Origin: Bombella mellum
GTDB taxonomy: Bacteria > Pseudomonadota > Alphaproteobacteria > Acetobacterales > Acetobacteraceae
Assembly (NCBI RefSeq): GCF_014048465.1
Contig: NZ_PDLY01000001.1
Span: 606,602 to 670,601, forward strand
Length of the DNA stretch: 64,000 nucleotides
Direction of reading: 5' to 3'
Of the stretch, positions 25,143 to 33,323 are shown piece by piece. The notes under the pieces are model-generated. The model searched no databases and was not told where the DNA came from. It saw only the letters and a program-made list of their open reading frames with translations. A program made the position numbers and the translations under genes. Numbering within the stretch: position 1 is the first letter of the stretch; each line of letters opens with the position of its first letter.

Positions 25143-25436
25143 ATGAGGTTCAATTACGTTACCATTGTTCGTGTATGGGCAATCATAAATATAATTTTTC
25201 TTATTAAGGTAATATTTGATATATTTTTCATGTTAAACCACTCGAAGGGTCCGAATCATATTGGTTATGACATAATAATATTTATTATTGAGATATCTTT
25301 GATTTCTATAACATTGTCGAAGTGTATGAATATACAACCGAAAAATACAACATTTTCTGCAATTATCGATGCTTTTTATATACTATTTTGCGTGGCTGCT
25401 TCGGCAGTTAATCTCATTTATTATGTCAGTGTATGA
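25143..25436 (+). CDS. AT-rich three-TM membrane protein (moron)
   Basis: 97 residues, three hydrophobic helices (AIINIIFLIKVIFDIFFM, GYDIIIFIIEISLISITL, AIIDAFYILFCVAASAVNLI). It runs rightward against the lytic genes and is very AT-rich, as expected for a gene expressed from the prophage. TATAAT lies at 25100-25105. Small membrane proteins in this position are often superinfection-exclusion factors; no family is recognised. Confidence 0.55.
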   Translation: MRFNYVTIVRVWAIINIIFLIKVIFDIFFMLNHSKGPNHIGYDIIIFIIEISLISITLSKCMNIQPKNTTFSAIIDAFYILFCVAASAVNLIYYVSV

Positions 25437-25470
25437 GTGACTGTTTCTCCGTGAACATGGGGGAGTTTCA

Positions 25471-25712
25471 TGTCGCCCGTCTGTCTCCCATATGTCGCCC
25501 GTCCTGTCTCCCGTAAAAACGGCGGGAAACTGCCATGTCTCTCATGTCTCCCATATTTTGAGAACTTTACCCATAAGAGAGCATAGGTATCCCATGATAA
25601 GAAATTTCATGCCATTTCTTATGAATTAATGGGAGACATGGGAGACACAGGCAGAAAACTGCGGAAAATTTATGGGAGACATGGGAGACACAATGGGCGG
25701 ACATGGGAGACA
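25471..25712. repeat. Iteron cluster, likely replication origin
   Basis: Five direct copies of TGGGAGACA (25630, 25639, 25673, 25682, 25704) face two perfect inverted copies TGTCTCCCA (25482, 25545) and about four near matches (25471, 25493, 25505, 25537). The two sets flank an AT-rich segment (about 25553-25628). Opposed iterons around an AT-rich core, directly beside a VirE-type helicase/primase gene and in an otherwise gene-free stretch, look like a phage replication origin. Confidence 0.6.
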
Positions 25713-25747
25713 CAACGGGTAAAAAAAATGGGCGGCTGTGCGCCCAT

Positions 25748-27007
25748 TCATTCCTTCTTGAACCACCTTTTTTCCTTCTTCCCCCTCAGTCTTTTATCCT
25801 TTTTCTCAAGTCCCAAAGCACGTAGTACGTCTCCCGCCCGACGCTGCTGGGCAAACGTCATGCGTTCGTTGGTCACACCGATACCATGAGCGAGAACCTC
25901 ATGGATGGTCACACCTTCGTCAACAAGCGAACCCCGCCGCTCCAGCCAGTCCCTGATCGGCTCTTCCCAAGCATCGACGACCATATTGTCAGCCTGCTTG
26001 CGCTCGGCCATCTGGCGGACGGCATCATCGTCCAGATACAGCTCCGTCTTGCCCTGCCTGAAATAATGTACCGCTTCCGCCCAGAGCTGTTCACGGTTGT
26101 CCCGTAGCCACTGCACGTCGGCCTTCTCACAGTCCACCGGCCAGAACCTCCGGTTGCCCGTGCTGTCCGTCAGATAGCCGTCCGAGTTGGTCGTTCCGGC
26201 GAAGACACATTGCCGCTCACGCACCACCTCCAGCCGTCCGTAGGCCGGGCGGTACTTGTCCACCTGCCGGGAGAGGAAGGCCTTCGTGTCCTCAATGGAG
26301 GATTTCATCATGCTCTGCAGCTCGCCCAGCTCGACACCCCAGGCACCTACCAGCCCGCTGGCGGCGTCCTTGCTGCCGAGGTCCTTGTGCAGGTCCTCCT
26401 TGAACCACTCATCCGAGAACAGGACCCGCAGGGCGGTTGACTTCCCGATGCCCTGCGGACCTTTGAAAACCGGGACATGGTCGAACTTGCAGCCGGGCCG
26501 GTATATCCGTGAGACAGCGGCTACGAGAAACTTCATGCCGACATCCGCATGGTATTTGTCGTCAGGACAGCCAAAGACTGTTGAGAGCCACCCTCGCAGC
26601 CGTGGTTCGAGATCCCATGACAGACCAGAAAGCCATTCACGGACAGGGTGAACGGTCTGTGACGCCGCCATCGTGTTGATCGCCTGTGATATGACCGGAA
26701 AGGTGAAATTCACTCCGACACGCCGCTGGAGAAAAGCCTGTACGGAGGTGTAATCAGCTTCGCTGGCCAGACGGGGGTAGGGGCCAGAAAGAGTAGGACC
26801 ATCCGAAATCAGGGGCGGAGGCTCCCTTGTCGTCATGGTGGCACAGGTGAACTCATTCAGCCGCAGGACACCAGACACTTCTGGGAGGTTGCTCAGAAAC
26901 ACCATGGCATTGTGCACGTTTGCATGAGGCAGCCCCTTATCAGTGCGGGTCAGGTCGGCCTGCCATTTCATACCCTGCTGCTCCGGAATTTTTGTCACAT
27001 TGCTCAT
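25748..27007 (-). CDS. VirE-type replicative helicase/primase
   Basis: 419 residues of the virulence-associated E family: Walker A HVPVFKGPQGIGKSTALRVL (about residues 177-196), then GLVGAWGVELGELQSMMKSS, the sensor-like QCVFAGTTNSDGYLTDSTGN and RRFWPVDC. In phages these act as superfamily 3-like helicases working with a prim-pol, which is the next gene upstream (overlap ATGA at 27004). The iteron cluster follows its 3' end. Confidence 0.85.
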   Translation of the reverse strand: MSNVTKIPEQQGMKWQADLTRTDKGLPHANVHNAMVFLSNLPEVSGVLRLNEFTCATMTTREPPPLISDGPTLSGPYPRLASEADYTSVQAFLQRRVGVNFTFPVISQAINTMAASQTVHPVREWLSGLSWDLEPRLRGWLSTVFGCPDDKYHADVGMKFLVAAVSRIYRPGCKFDHVPVFKGPQGIGKSTALRVLFSDEWFKEDLHKDLGSKDAASGLVGAWGVELGELQSMMKSSIEDTKAFLSRQVDKYRPAYGRLEVVRERQCVFAGTTNSDGYLTDSTGNRRFWPVDCEKADVQWLRDNREQLWAEAVHYFRQGKTELYLDDDAVRQMAERKQADNMVVDAWEEPIRDWLERRGSLVDEGVTIHEVLAHGIGVTNERMTFAQQRRAGDVLRALGLEKKDKRLRGKKEKRWFKKE

Positions 27008-27852
27008 GCCGTGCGCTCCCTGTGTGGGTTTCTCATGCCGCCCCGAAGCCCGGAGCGTATCGTGTCTCTGGCCTCCCGGAAGGGGATGCCACGTGCCCGT
27101 GCCGCCACCAGCAGGCTCTCACGGGCCTCTGATGGGTCCAGCACGCCAGCACCACACCAGCGGCCTATGCGATATGACTGTTTGTTCAGCGTATCATTGC
27201 TGCCGCCAGACGGTGCCGTCTCGACCTCGTGGACGGCCTTCATCAGCACCTGAAAGGCCCGGTCATTCGTGACGTAGAACGGGTTCCTGCGGTAATCCCG
27301 CTCAGGCTCTGGCGGGGGCCTCAGCATGTGGGCCAGCCAGTCTGGGATGGGGGGCGGCGCAACCTCCCAGGGGGCACACCCCTTGCGCCATGTGTAAGCC
27401 CCGCCTGTCACCGGATGGCGTGATGGAGGGATGACGATGGCCTGTCCGTTGCGGTGCGGGTCCAGCCCCGGAGCCGGGCAGCCTGATGCGCCCCGCAGCT
27501 CTTCTCCATTGTGCCGGAAGAACAGCACCGCACCACCAGAACCGCCGGTGCGTGTCATGGGGCGGCGGGGCAGGGGGCCATGCTTCTCCACCAGCTTCCC
27601 GAGTGCCGCAAAGCCGTCTGCCCTATGGGTCTGCCCGGCCCGGTCCACATCCAGCGCAAAGAGCCGGGAAGGCCCCATCACCACACGCCAGTTGCAGCCG
27701 GGATAGTCACGACACCAGCGTTCTATGATGTCCAGATCGCAGCTCGCTGCTCGGTGGGCCCCTTTGAAGCACCCTGCCTTTGTGCGGTTGTTCATCGGAT
27801 ACACATGCCAGCCCAGCAGGGCCACGTTCTCTATGTCTGGTGGAATGGTCAT
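27004..27852 (-). CDS. Bifunctional primase-polymerase (prim-pol)
   Basis: 282 residues. The N-terminal archaeo-eukaryotic prim-pol domain shows LGWHVYPMNNRTKAG, NWRVVMGPSRLFALDVDRAG (metal-binding DxD), TRTGGSGGAVLFFRH and GQAIVIPPSRHPVTGGAYTW. A C-terminal helical region follows. It would prime and extend phage DNA together with the VirE-type helicase. Its ATG overlaps the VRR-NUC stop (TAATG). Confidence 0.85.
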   Translation of the reverse strand: MTIPPDIENVALLGWHVYPMNNRTKAGCFKGAHRAASCDLDIIERWCRDYPGCNWRVVMGPSRLFALDVDRAGQTHRADGFAALGKLVEKHGPLPRRPMTRTGGSGGAVLFFRHNGEELRGASGCPAPGLDPHRNGQAIVIPPSRHPVTGGAYTWRKGCAPWEVAPPPIPDWLAHMLRPPPEPERDYRRNPFYVTNDRAFQVLMKAVHEVETAPSGGSNDTLNKQSYRIGRWCGAGVLDPSEARESLLVAARARGIPFREARDTIRSGLRGGMRNPHRERTA

Positions 27853-28169
27853 TACAGCCCTTCCAGTTCCTTCATGACACCCGGAACATCCCGCCCCACG
27901 ATGTAGAGGCCACCTGCCTCCACGAATGAATCCCGCCAGCGTTCCTGTTCCTTGCTCAGCCGTCCCCGTGCTGTTTTCACCTCAATGGCGATTGACCGGC
28001 CCCGGTAGGTCCCCCGGATGTCCGGTGAGCCGGGTGTTCCGAACCGGATGAGCCGGCCATTGGATCCTCTGGCGGCTCCCGTGTTGCACCGTTCAAAGAA
28101 GGCGCAGGGCAGGGCGGTAACGGCGACAAGGATGTCGTTCATGATGATGGTTTCGGGGTTCTGCCTCAT
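27852..28169 (-). CDS. VRR-NUC domain nuclease
   Basis: 105 residues from ATG 28169, which overlaps the helicase stop (ATGA); the longer upstream frame is inside the helicase gene. The fold is PD-(D/E)XK: GTPGSPDIRGTYRGRSIAIE followed by VKTARGRLSKEQERW. Stand-alone VRR-NUC proteins are common in phages beside a helicase and are thought to process branched DNA. Confidence 0.8.
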   Translation of the reverse strand: MRQNPETIIMNDILVAVTALPCAFFERCNTGAARGSNGRLIRFGTPGSPDIRGTYRGRSIAIEVKTARGRLSKEQERWRDSFVEAGGLYIVGRDVPGVMKELEGL

Positions 28170-29656
28170 GCCTGCGCTTCCTGTTGTGCGGTTTGCTTGG
28201 CGGCCTGCTGTTTCTCCCAGCGGTTCATGGGAATGTCGGCTCCAGCGGCACGGAGGCGGTGCCGCACCCAGGCTGCCTTGTAGCCACGGGCACGGGCGAC
28301 CATCTCCAGCCGTTCCTTGTCTGCCCCGGCATGGGCAAGCAGGGCTGTCAGCTCGGGCCCCTGGGCGAGATACGGGTCGATGCCCTTGGCCCATGCCCAG
28401 CGGTCCTCCACGGCTTCCAGTGTTCCCTTCACAACGTCCGGCGACTTCTCTTCCGTCACCTTGGGTTCAGGCTTCAGGATGGCGCAGGGGGAGCGGCGGC
28501 ACTCGGCACCGGCAATCTTCCGGGCCGTGCCTTCATGAAAGACCCGATGGCACAGCCTGCAGGTCACGACATTCTGGGACTTGCCGTTCTGCTGCTCTGC
28601 ATCCAGCGACCAGAGGCGGGGATCGGTCGGGATGCCATGACGCTGGGCATTCCCCACATGGTCCAGAATGATGGCCCGGCTGCCGTCCGGTTTCAGCCGC
28701 AGTGCCCGCCCGACCTGCTGGAGATACAGGCTGGTGGAAACCGTGGGGCGCAGCAGGATGGCCCCCGCCACGGCAGGAATGTCCACGCCTTCACTGATGA
28801 CGTCCGCCGCCGTGACGACCTGCAGGTCACCAGAGGCCAGCCCAGCCAGCCTCTCCCGGCGCAGGGACATCTCCATCCTGCCATCCACGCCAGCCGCCTT
28901 GATGCCCGCCTCGCAGAACATCGCCGCAACCTCGTGGGTGTGCTTCACGCCCATGCAGAACACGATGGCGGGGCGTCCGTTGAGATATTGCCGGTAATGC
29001 GCCACGGCATCCCCCACGATGCGGGCCTTTGTCATGGCCCGCATGGCGGCATCCCGCTGATAGTCCCCCATGCTTTTGCCCACGCCAGAAAGGTCCAGCT
29101 GGCGGGAGGGCATGTAGTAGTCGAACCCGGCCAGATAGCCACGCCGTATCAGCTCATCCGTGGTCGGGCCGCAGAACATCTGGTCGAAATAGTCACCAAG
29201 CCCGGCCCCATCGGTGCGGATGGGCGTTGCGGTCAGGCCGGTGAGGGCAGCGTCAGGCCACGCCCTGAGCATGGACGTGTACTGGCCGGCCGGCATGTGG
29301 TGGGCCTCATCGACCATGATGTCATCAAAGTCCCGCAGCGTTTTCAGCCGCCGTGAGACGGTCTGCACCATGCCGACCTGAACCGGGAAGTCCATGCGGG
29401 GATGTCCGGGCTGGATACGGCCATACATAAGGCCCTCATCATCCAGGGCCGCACTGATCTGGTCGATCAGCTCCGCCCGATGGGCCACGATGAGGACACG
29501 CCGCCCGGTCTCGGCCCGCAGTCTGGCCAGCCGTGGCAGGATGCGCCCCTTGCCACCGCCAGTAGGCAGCTGGATGAGAACCCGCCGGATGTTGGACGCA
29601 AACGCCCCCTGCGCCTGTTCGATCAGGCGTTCCTGATAGTCTCGTAATGTGATCAT
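28166..29656 (-). CDS. DEAH-box superfamily 2 helicase
   Basis: 496 residues: N-terminal LRDYQERLIEQAQ, Walker A LIQLPTGGGKGRI, motif II DIMVDEAHH, motif III LTGLTATP, C-terminal helicase domain with VVTAADVISEGVDIPAV and YLQQVGRALRLKPDG (motif VI). Near the end a Cys-rich knuckle (CRLCHRVFHEGTARKIAGAEC) may bind zinc. It probably unwinds or remodels replication intermediates. It lies in one operon with VRR-NUC, prim-pol and VirE genes. Confidence 0.88.
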   Translation of the reverse strand: MITLRDYQERLIEQAQGAFASNIRRVLIQLPTGGGKGRILPRLARLRAETGRRVLIVAHRAELIDQISAALDDEGLMYGRIQPGHPRMDFPVQVGMVQTVSRRLKTLRDFDDIMVDEAHHMPAGQYTSMLRAWPDAALTGLTATPIRTDGAGLGDYFDQMFCGPTTDELIRRGYLAGFDYYMPSRQLDLSGVGKSMGDYQRDAAMRAMTKARIVGDAVAHYRQYLNGRPAIVFCMGVKHTHEVAAMFCEAGIKAAGVDGRMEMSLRRERLAGLASGDLQVVTAADVISEGVDIPAVAGAILLRPTVSTSLYLQQVGRALRLKPDGSRAIILDHVGNAQRHGIPTDPRLWSLDAEQQNGKSQNVVTCRLCHRVFHEGTARKIAGAECRRSPCAILKPEPKVTEEKSPDVVKGTLEAVEDRWAWAKGIDPYLAQGPELTALLAHAGADKERLEMVARARGYKAAWVRHRLRAAGADIPMNRWEKQQAAKQTAQQEAQA

Positions 29657-29687
29657 TTTATTTAAAGCTCAGTAATGAGAGGCCGTA

Positions 29688-30068
29688 TTACACAAGTGTT
29701 CTTGAGCGCATTCCGTGCTTCTGCTGTCTCTCGCTGTAAATGCGGGCATTGACTTCCATGTCCATTCCCCGCTCACGCCCCAATGATATGGCGGCGTCTA
29801 TGCGTGAGAGCGGGACACCCAGCTTTCCAGCGATCTCATGCCGGTACAGGCCACGGTTGCGGAGGGTGGATACTTTACGGATGAATGCGGCATCCACCTT
29901 GACGGCCTTGCGGGCTGGCGCATTCTCACGGCACAGCTTCCATCCCCAGCATATCTGGCAGAAGGTCAGTCCCATCCGGGCGGCGGCCTCATGATGCGTG
30001 AGACCAGCCTGCTTCAGGCGGATGAGCTGGCTGCGCAGTGCGTTGGTCCAGCTGATCCGTCTGGTCAT
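29688..30068 (-). CDS. HTH protein of the early operon (126 aa)
   Basis: Start at ATG 30068 overlapping the KilA-N gene stop (ATGA). Two helix-turn-helix-like stretches are visible: LIRLKQAGLTHHEAAARMGL and RNRGLYRHEIAGKLGVPLSR. A WGWKLC motif lies between. Probably a DNA-binding protein; a zinc-free recombination or replication accessory role is equally possible. Not a family I can name. Confidence 0.6.
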   Translation of the reverse strand: MTRRISWTNALRSQLIRLKQAGLTHHEAAARMGLTFCQICWGWKLCRENAPARKAVKVDAAFIRKVSTLRNRGLYRHEIAGKLGVPLSRIDAAISLGRERGMDMEVNARIYSERQQKHGMRSRTLV

Positions 30069-30751
30069 CTGCGCCCCCTTCCAACGGGGAAACCACGCCG
30101 CTTGCACTCATCACGGGCGAGGGAACGATAGGCGGTTGGCACCTCGTTCTGGGCGAAATACTGGATGTCATCATTGCCCATCCCCTGGAAGAACCAGAGG
30201 ATGACATCTGCAAAGGATACGCCCATGCTGTCCCGGTCCGGTGCCATGCCCATCAGTTCCAGCGGGTTCTCCAGCCCCAGTTTTTCGCAGTAGCGGGCGG
30301 CAGCCTTCTGTGCATGGCCTCCCTCAAGCCCGGCCGTCTTGGCCAGCTTCATGCCGGTCTGGAATGTGGCTGCCAGAGAGGGCCTGCGTGGCCTGGGGAC
30401 GGCACGACCTGCCGGAGCCAGAACATTGCCCCGCACCAGTGCATCAAAGGCCCGGATGACCTTCAGATGAAAGGACGGGCTGATCCACATGGCGTAGGCA
30501 TAGACAAGCTCACGGCAGGCATAGGTGCCTGGAGAGTTTCCGCCACGGTTTGTCTCCAACGGAGCAAAGCGGGAATTCCCACTTTGGCTGATTTCTGCCA
30601 CCAATTCATTGGTTTGGACATTTCTTGCCCACTCTGATGGTTTTTTGCTGGGATCTCCCCCAGAAGCCCGGTGGCAGTCATTCAGGCAGAAGCGGCCCTC
30701 GGCATCCTGCTTGATGGCCGTGGAGATGATGGTAAGAGTGGTGGCGGTCAT
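30065..30751 (-). CDS. KilA-N domain phage regulator
   Basis: 228 residues from ATG 30751 (MTATTLTIISTAIKQDAEGR); residues ahead of it in the same frame come from antisense to another gene. The KilA-N domain includes GRFCLNDCHRASGGDPSKKP and GTYACRELVYAYAMWISPSF, then HLKVIRAFDALV. The C-terminal part (GLENPLELMGMAPDRDSMGV) resembles the region following the pRha/KilA-N domain in acetobacterial phage regulators. It is probably a DNA-binding antirepressor-type regulator in the early operon. Confidence 0.75.
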   Translation of the reverse strand: MTATTLTIISTAIKQDAEGRFCLNDCHRASGGDPSKKPSEWARNVQTNELVAEISQSGNSRFAPLETNRGGNSPGTYACRELVYAYAMWISPSFHLKVIRAFDALVRGNVLAPAGRAVPRPRRPSLAATFQTGMKLAKTAGLEGGHAQKAAARYCEKLGLENPLELMGMAPDRDSMGVSFADVILWFFQGMGNDDIQYFAQNEVPTAYRSLARDECKRRGFPVGRGRR

Positions 30752-31182
30752 CGTGCATGTCCTTTTGGCAGGGTGGCTGTTTCGGCAGGGAGTGAGGCTG
30801 ATGGAGTTCCACATCGCAGACATGAAGAGCGAGCGTGTCGGCCCGATGTTTCTGGTGACGCTGGATGTGCGCCTCGTGGACACGCAGTACGACTGCACGG
30901 CCATTCCGGACGAGGTGATGCAGCGAACCACGAGAACAGGATGCGGCCCAGATGCCATACGCCTGAGCGTACAAGCCTTCTTTGATGACCTGCCAACCAT
31001 GACCGAAGCCGAATGGCACGGCTGGCTCGTCGGGCGTCTTCAGCAGAAATGAAGCCCGTGCCCCGCACGATCCAGGCATGATATTGCAGGAAACGGTCAA
31101 AGACCTGATTGCGGGGCAGGCCTTCATCCATGTCCATGCAGGCCAGCCGTGCGGCCCGCAGGGTTCCGTTTTCACGTTTCAT
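30748..31182 (-). CDS. Coupled early-operon reading frame (144 aa), doubtful 3' half
   Basis: Starts at ATG 31182 overlapping the preceding stop, and ends in a TGA that overlaps the KilA-N start by ATGA, so it is coupled at both ends. The first 46 residues look natural (KRENGTLRAARLACMDMDEG, NQVFDRFLQYHAWIVRG). The second half is arginine/serine/proline-rich, like an antisense translation, and it lies opposite the 83-aa plus-strand frame at 30801-31052. Either a real gene with an odd tail or a gene degraded in its 3' half. Confidence 0.4.
   Translation of the reverse strand: MKRENGTLRAARLACMDMDEGLPRNQVFDRFLQYHAWIVRGTGFISAEDARRASRAIRLRSWLAGHQRRLVRSGVWHLGRILFSWFAASPRPEWPCSRTACPRGAHPASPETSGRHARSSCLRCGTPSASLPAETATLPKGHAR
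30801..31052 (+). CDS. Rightward 83-aa protein inside the early operon
   Basis: MEFHIADMKSERVGPMFLVT and onward reads like a genuine small alpha/beta protein (DVRLVDTQYDCTAIPDEVMQ, PTMTEAEWHGWLVGRLQQK) with ordinary codon use and GGGAG 8 bases before the ATG. It runs against the surrounding leftward operon and antisense to the 144-aa frame. No family is recognised. Confidence 0.45.
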   Translation: MEFHIADMKSERVGPMFLVTLDVRLVDTQYDCTAIPDEVMQRTTRTGCGPDAIRLSVQAFFDDLPTMTEAEWHGWLVGRLQQK

Positions 31183-31811
31183 CACGCTTCCCTCCGGCGT
31201 TCGATTTCGTTGTAGGCAACCCGGCCCATCAGCTTCATGAGCGGTGTCGGGATCACACCGGCATTGATGGCCGCAAGGTCAGCATCAGAGAGCCGTTTGA
31301 TGAATGGGATGACGGACGTCTCCATCCAGTCATGGCTGTCCTGCTCTTCCAGCTCTGCCTGCTGCTCAGTGGAGACTGCTACGCTCCCTGTGCGCCCAGT
31401 GGAGTGTGAGTCCGCAGGGTGCTGTTCAGTAGTGGAAGGAAATGAAGATGACAGCTCAACGAGCCACATATGTAAAATTTCTGTCCGCACGTCGCAGAAC
31501 GAAAGATCACGCAGATGGCACTCAAGATGTGACAGAGATAAAGATATGCATCTCTTCACAGCATCATGGAGTTCCTTTGGAAGCGATTGTAAAAGTGGAG
31601 CTTCTTCCACAGCATATGCTTCAATTACAGAACCTACCTGAGCAAGGAACTGCCTCTTTTGCTCGTCTAGCTTACGAGACAGCAACTTATTCTCGCTGGC
31701 TCCAAGGGGCCGGGTATGAAGTTGACCTCCATTACGAGTGAGGAGCACCCCTTGACGGATTGCATAGGCAGCAACTCGTTCAAATGGATCGGAAAGGTAA
31801 ACGTCTCTCAT
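31182..31811 (-). CDS. Early phage protein (209 aa)
   Basis: Coupled to the 182-aa gene upstream (overlap 31808-31811). N-terminal half helical (NKLLSRKLDEQKRQFLAQVG); C-terminal IPFIKRLSDADLAAINAGVI resembles short regulatory helices. Residues around 130 contain EQHPADSHSTGRTGS, nearly the same as a stretch in its upstream neighbour. Function unknown. Confidence 0.6.
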   Translation of the reverse strand: MRDVYLSDPFERVAAYAIRQGVLLTRNGGQLHTRPLGASENKLLSRKLDEQKRQFLAQVGSVIEAYAVEEAPLLQSLPKELHDAVKRCISLSLSHLECHLRDLSFCDVRTEILHMWLVELSSSFPSTTEQHPADSHSTGRTGSVAVSTEQQAELEEQDSHDWMETSVIPFIKRLSDADLAAINAGVIPTPLMKLMGRVAYNEIERRREA

Positions 31812-32356
31812 GATGCGCCTACTTCACCCTGCCGGAGCGCAAGTTCTGCTTCAGCACGTTCTTTGAACCACGGCTTGATGGTCCGGGATGTGATTTGCTG
31901 AAGTTCATCAATAGACAGGCCGGAGAGGGGGCGTGCTAGGCTCCCCATGCGTCCGGCGGAGTACGAGTCCGCAGGGTGCTGCCCATCAACTGTAGGAGTG
32001 GAACCATGAGTGGAATGACCAGAGAAGGTCTCATTTGCAGGCTGTTCGAGGCTTTGCTTGAAACTGACCGGCAGCGATTTGGCGGCACTGTTGATCGGGA
32101 GGATGTTCTTGATGATTTCAAGACGGCCGCCAAGGCCGTTGATGAGGCCATTGGCCCGGTTGAAATCAGACGTACAATCATCAAGGCTGATAAAGATGCT
32201 GAGGCTTCCGAATAAATAGGCATCAAACAGGGCAGCGGAGGCGATGATTCTTTCCGCTGCCCACGTCTGTCCTTTCCCTGCCTCAATCGCCAGCCGCAGG
32301 CTTTCGATGGATGGTTTGATACGCACCTCATCGTGCGCTTTCTCGTTCTCGCTCAT
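31808..32356 (-). CDS. Early phage protein (182 aa)
   Basis: Second gene of the leftward operon, coupled to cro by ATGA. Helical N-terminal region (ESLRLAIEAGKGQTWAAERI, FDAYLFGSLSIFISLDDC). A linker GQHPADSYSAGRMGS matches the one in the next gene. C-terminal helix LSGLSIDELQQITSRTIKPW. No known family recognised; a 182-residue early modulator. Confidence 0.6.
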   Translation of the reverse strand: MSENEKAHDEVRIKPSIESLRLAIEAGKGQTWAAERIIASAALFDAYLFGSLSIFISLDDCTSDFNRANGLINGLGGRLEIIKNILPINSAAKSLPVSFKQSLEQPANETFSGHSTHGSTPTVDGQHPADSYSAGRMGSLARPLSGLSIDELQQITSRTIKPWFKERAEAELALRQGEVGAS

Positions 32357-32565
32357 GGTGCGCTCCTCTGGGTGGGGGGTTTACGGGTTGCCAGTTTCAA
32401 CAGTGCGGAAACTGGAGTTTTGGTTAGGCGGGAGACATCATGAATCCGGGAGAGTGGCACACGTTTCCACTGACAAACGGCCTGTGGGGTGATGCCAAGA
32501 TGGCGTGCCACGAGTGCAGGGCCGCCTCCTTTCCTCACGATCTCCTTTATCTGTTTGGTGCTCAT
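32353..32565 (-). CDS. Cro-like repressor (YdaS type)
   Basis: 70 residues with a helix-turn-helix of the Cro/YdaS kind: GGGPALVARHLGITPQAVCQ WKR, then PLSRIHDVSRLTKTPVSALL. It is the first gene of the leftward lytic operon, divergent from the CI-like repressor, with two 17-bp operators in the gap. Role by position: shut off cI and tune early lytic transcription. Confidence 0.8.
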   Translation of the reverse strand: MSTKQIKEIVRKGGGPALVARHLGITPQAVCQWKRVPLSRIHDVSRLTKTPVSALLKLATRKPPTQRSAP

Positions 32566-32574
32566 GAAATGTAA

Positions 32575-32613
32575 TGTAAGAAATAATTACAGAAAGCGCA
32601 ATTTATAATTACG
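32575..32613. promoter_or_regulatory. O_R-like operators between cro and cI
   Basis: TGTAAGAAATAATTACA (32575-32591) is a 17-bp partly symmetric site, and CGCAATTTATAATTACG (32597-32613) is a second, matching it at 11 of 17 positions. Start-to-start distance is 22 bp, two helical turns. The first site recurs almost exactly at 36307-36323. These are the expected binding sites of the CI and Cro proteins encoded on either side. Confidence 0.65.
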
Positions 32614-32648
32614 GTGAAGCGGTTATTTTTTTGAGATAGGATGAAAGA

Positions 32649-33323
32649 ATGTCTTACACGGATGAACCGTTTTCCTCTTTTCTGGTCCGGGCCATGAGCG
32701 AAGCAAAGCTGACAAATCAGCAGCTTGCCGCACAGTTCGGCATATCTTCGCAGGCTGTCAGCCAGTGGAGGAGTGGGAAAAACCGCCCCAAATCCTCCGT
32801 AATCGACAGTGTAAGGAAATATCTTTCTGATGCGGCCCCCGCCCCCTCAGCTTCCCATATGGCCACCCCGAAACAGAGCCAGCTAGACGGCACTTACGGA
32901 CTGGTGCGGATACCTGAGTATGATGTGCAGGCTGCGGCTGGCGCAGGGCTGGAGGTGCCTGATTTGCAGGATACCTCCAAGATATGGACACTGCCCAGAA
33001 GTGCGCTGGCAGGCGTCCGGGCCACCTCGCTCAACAATCTGGCCATCGTCACGGTAGCAGGTGAGTCCATGATCCCGGATTATCTTCCGGGGGAGAAAGT
33101 CCTTGTGGATGTGGGGGACCGGACCGTTTCGCATGATGGGGCCTACATCATCCACAATCGCTACGGTCTGGTGGTGAAGATGGTCCAGATCATCCCAGGT
33201 TCATCCCCTGAGCAGGATGTTCTCCGCATCATCAGCAAGAACCCTGATTATTCCCCGTATGACCAGCCCGTGGCAGACGTGATGATACAGGGCCGGGTTG
33301 TGGGGAAGTGGGTGTGGAAGTGA
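32649..33323 (+). CDS. CI-like prophage repressor (S24/LexA type)
   Basis: 224 residues. N-terminal helix-turn-helix (LTNQQLAAQFGISSQAVSQW), a linker, then an S24 peptidase domain: possible cleavage site in VQAAAGAGLEV, catalytic Ser in VAGESMIPDYLPG and catalytic Lys in GLVVKMVQI. Such repressors hold the lysogenic state and self-cleave on RecA activation after DNA damage. The ABC-3C genes follow it directly, so they are probably expressed from the same maintenance promoter. Confidence 0.9.
   Translation: MSYTDEPFSSFLVRAMSEAKLTNQQLAAQFGISSQAVSQWRSGKNRPKSSVIDSVRKYLSDAAPAPSASHMATPKQSQLDGTYGLVRIPEYDVQAAAGAGLEVPDLQDTSKIWTLPRSALAGVRATSLNNLAIVTVAGESMIPDYLPGEKVLVDVGDRTVSHDGAYIIHNRYGLVVKMVQIIPGSSPEQDVLRIISKNPDYSPYDQPVADVMIQGRVVGKWVWK

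Noticed and set aside
25629..25889. Rightward 86-codon frame across the iterons
   Set aside because: Its residues (MGDMGDTGRK, GRHGRHNGRTW) simply translate the iterons and then run antisense to the VirE-type gene.
30065..31000. 311-codon version of the KilA-N gene
   Set aside because: The first 83 codons overlap the upstream frame and look like noise; ATG 30751 is coupled to the preceding stop.
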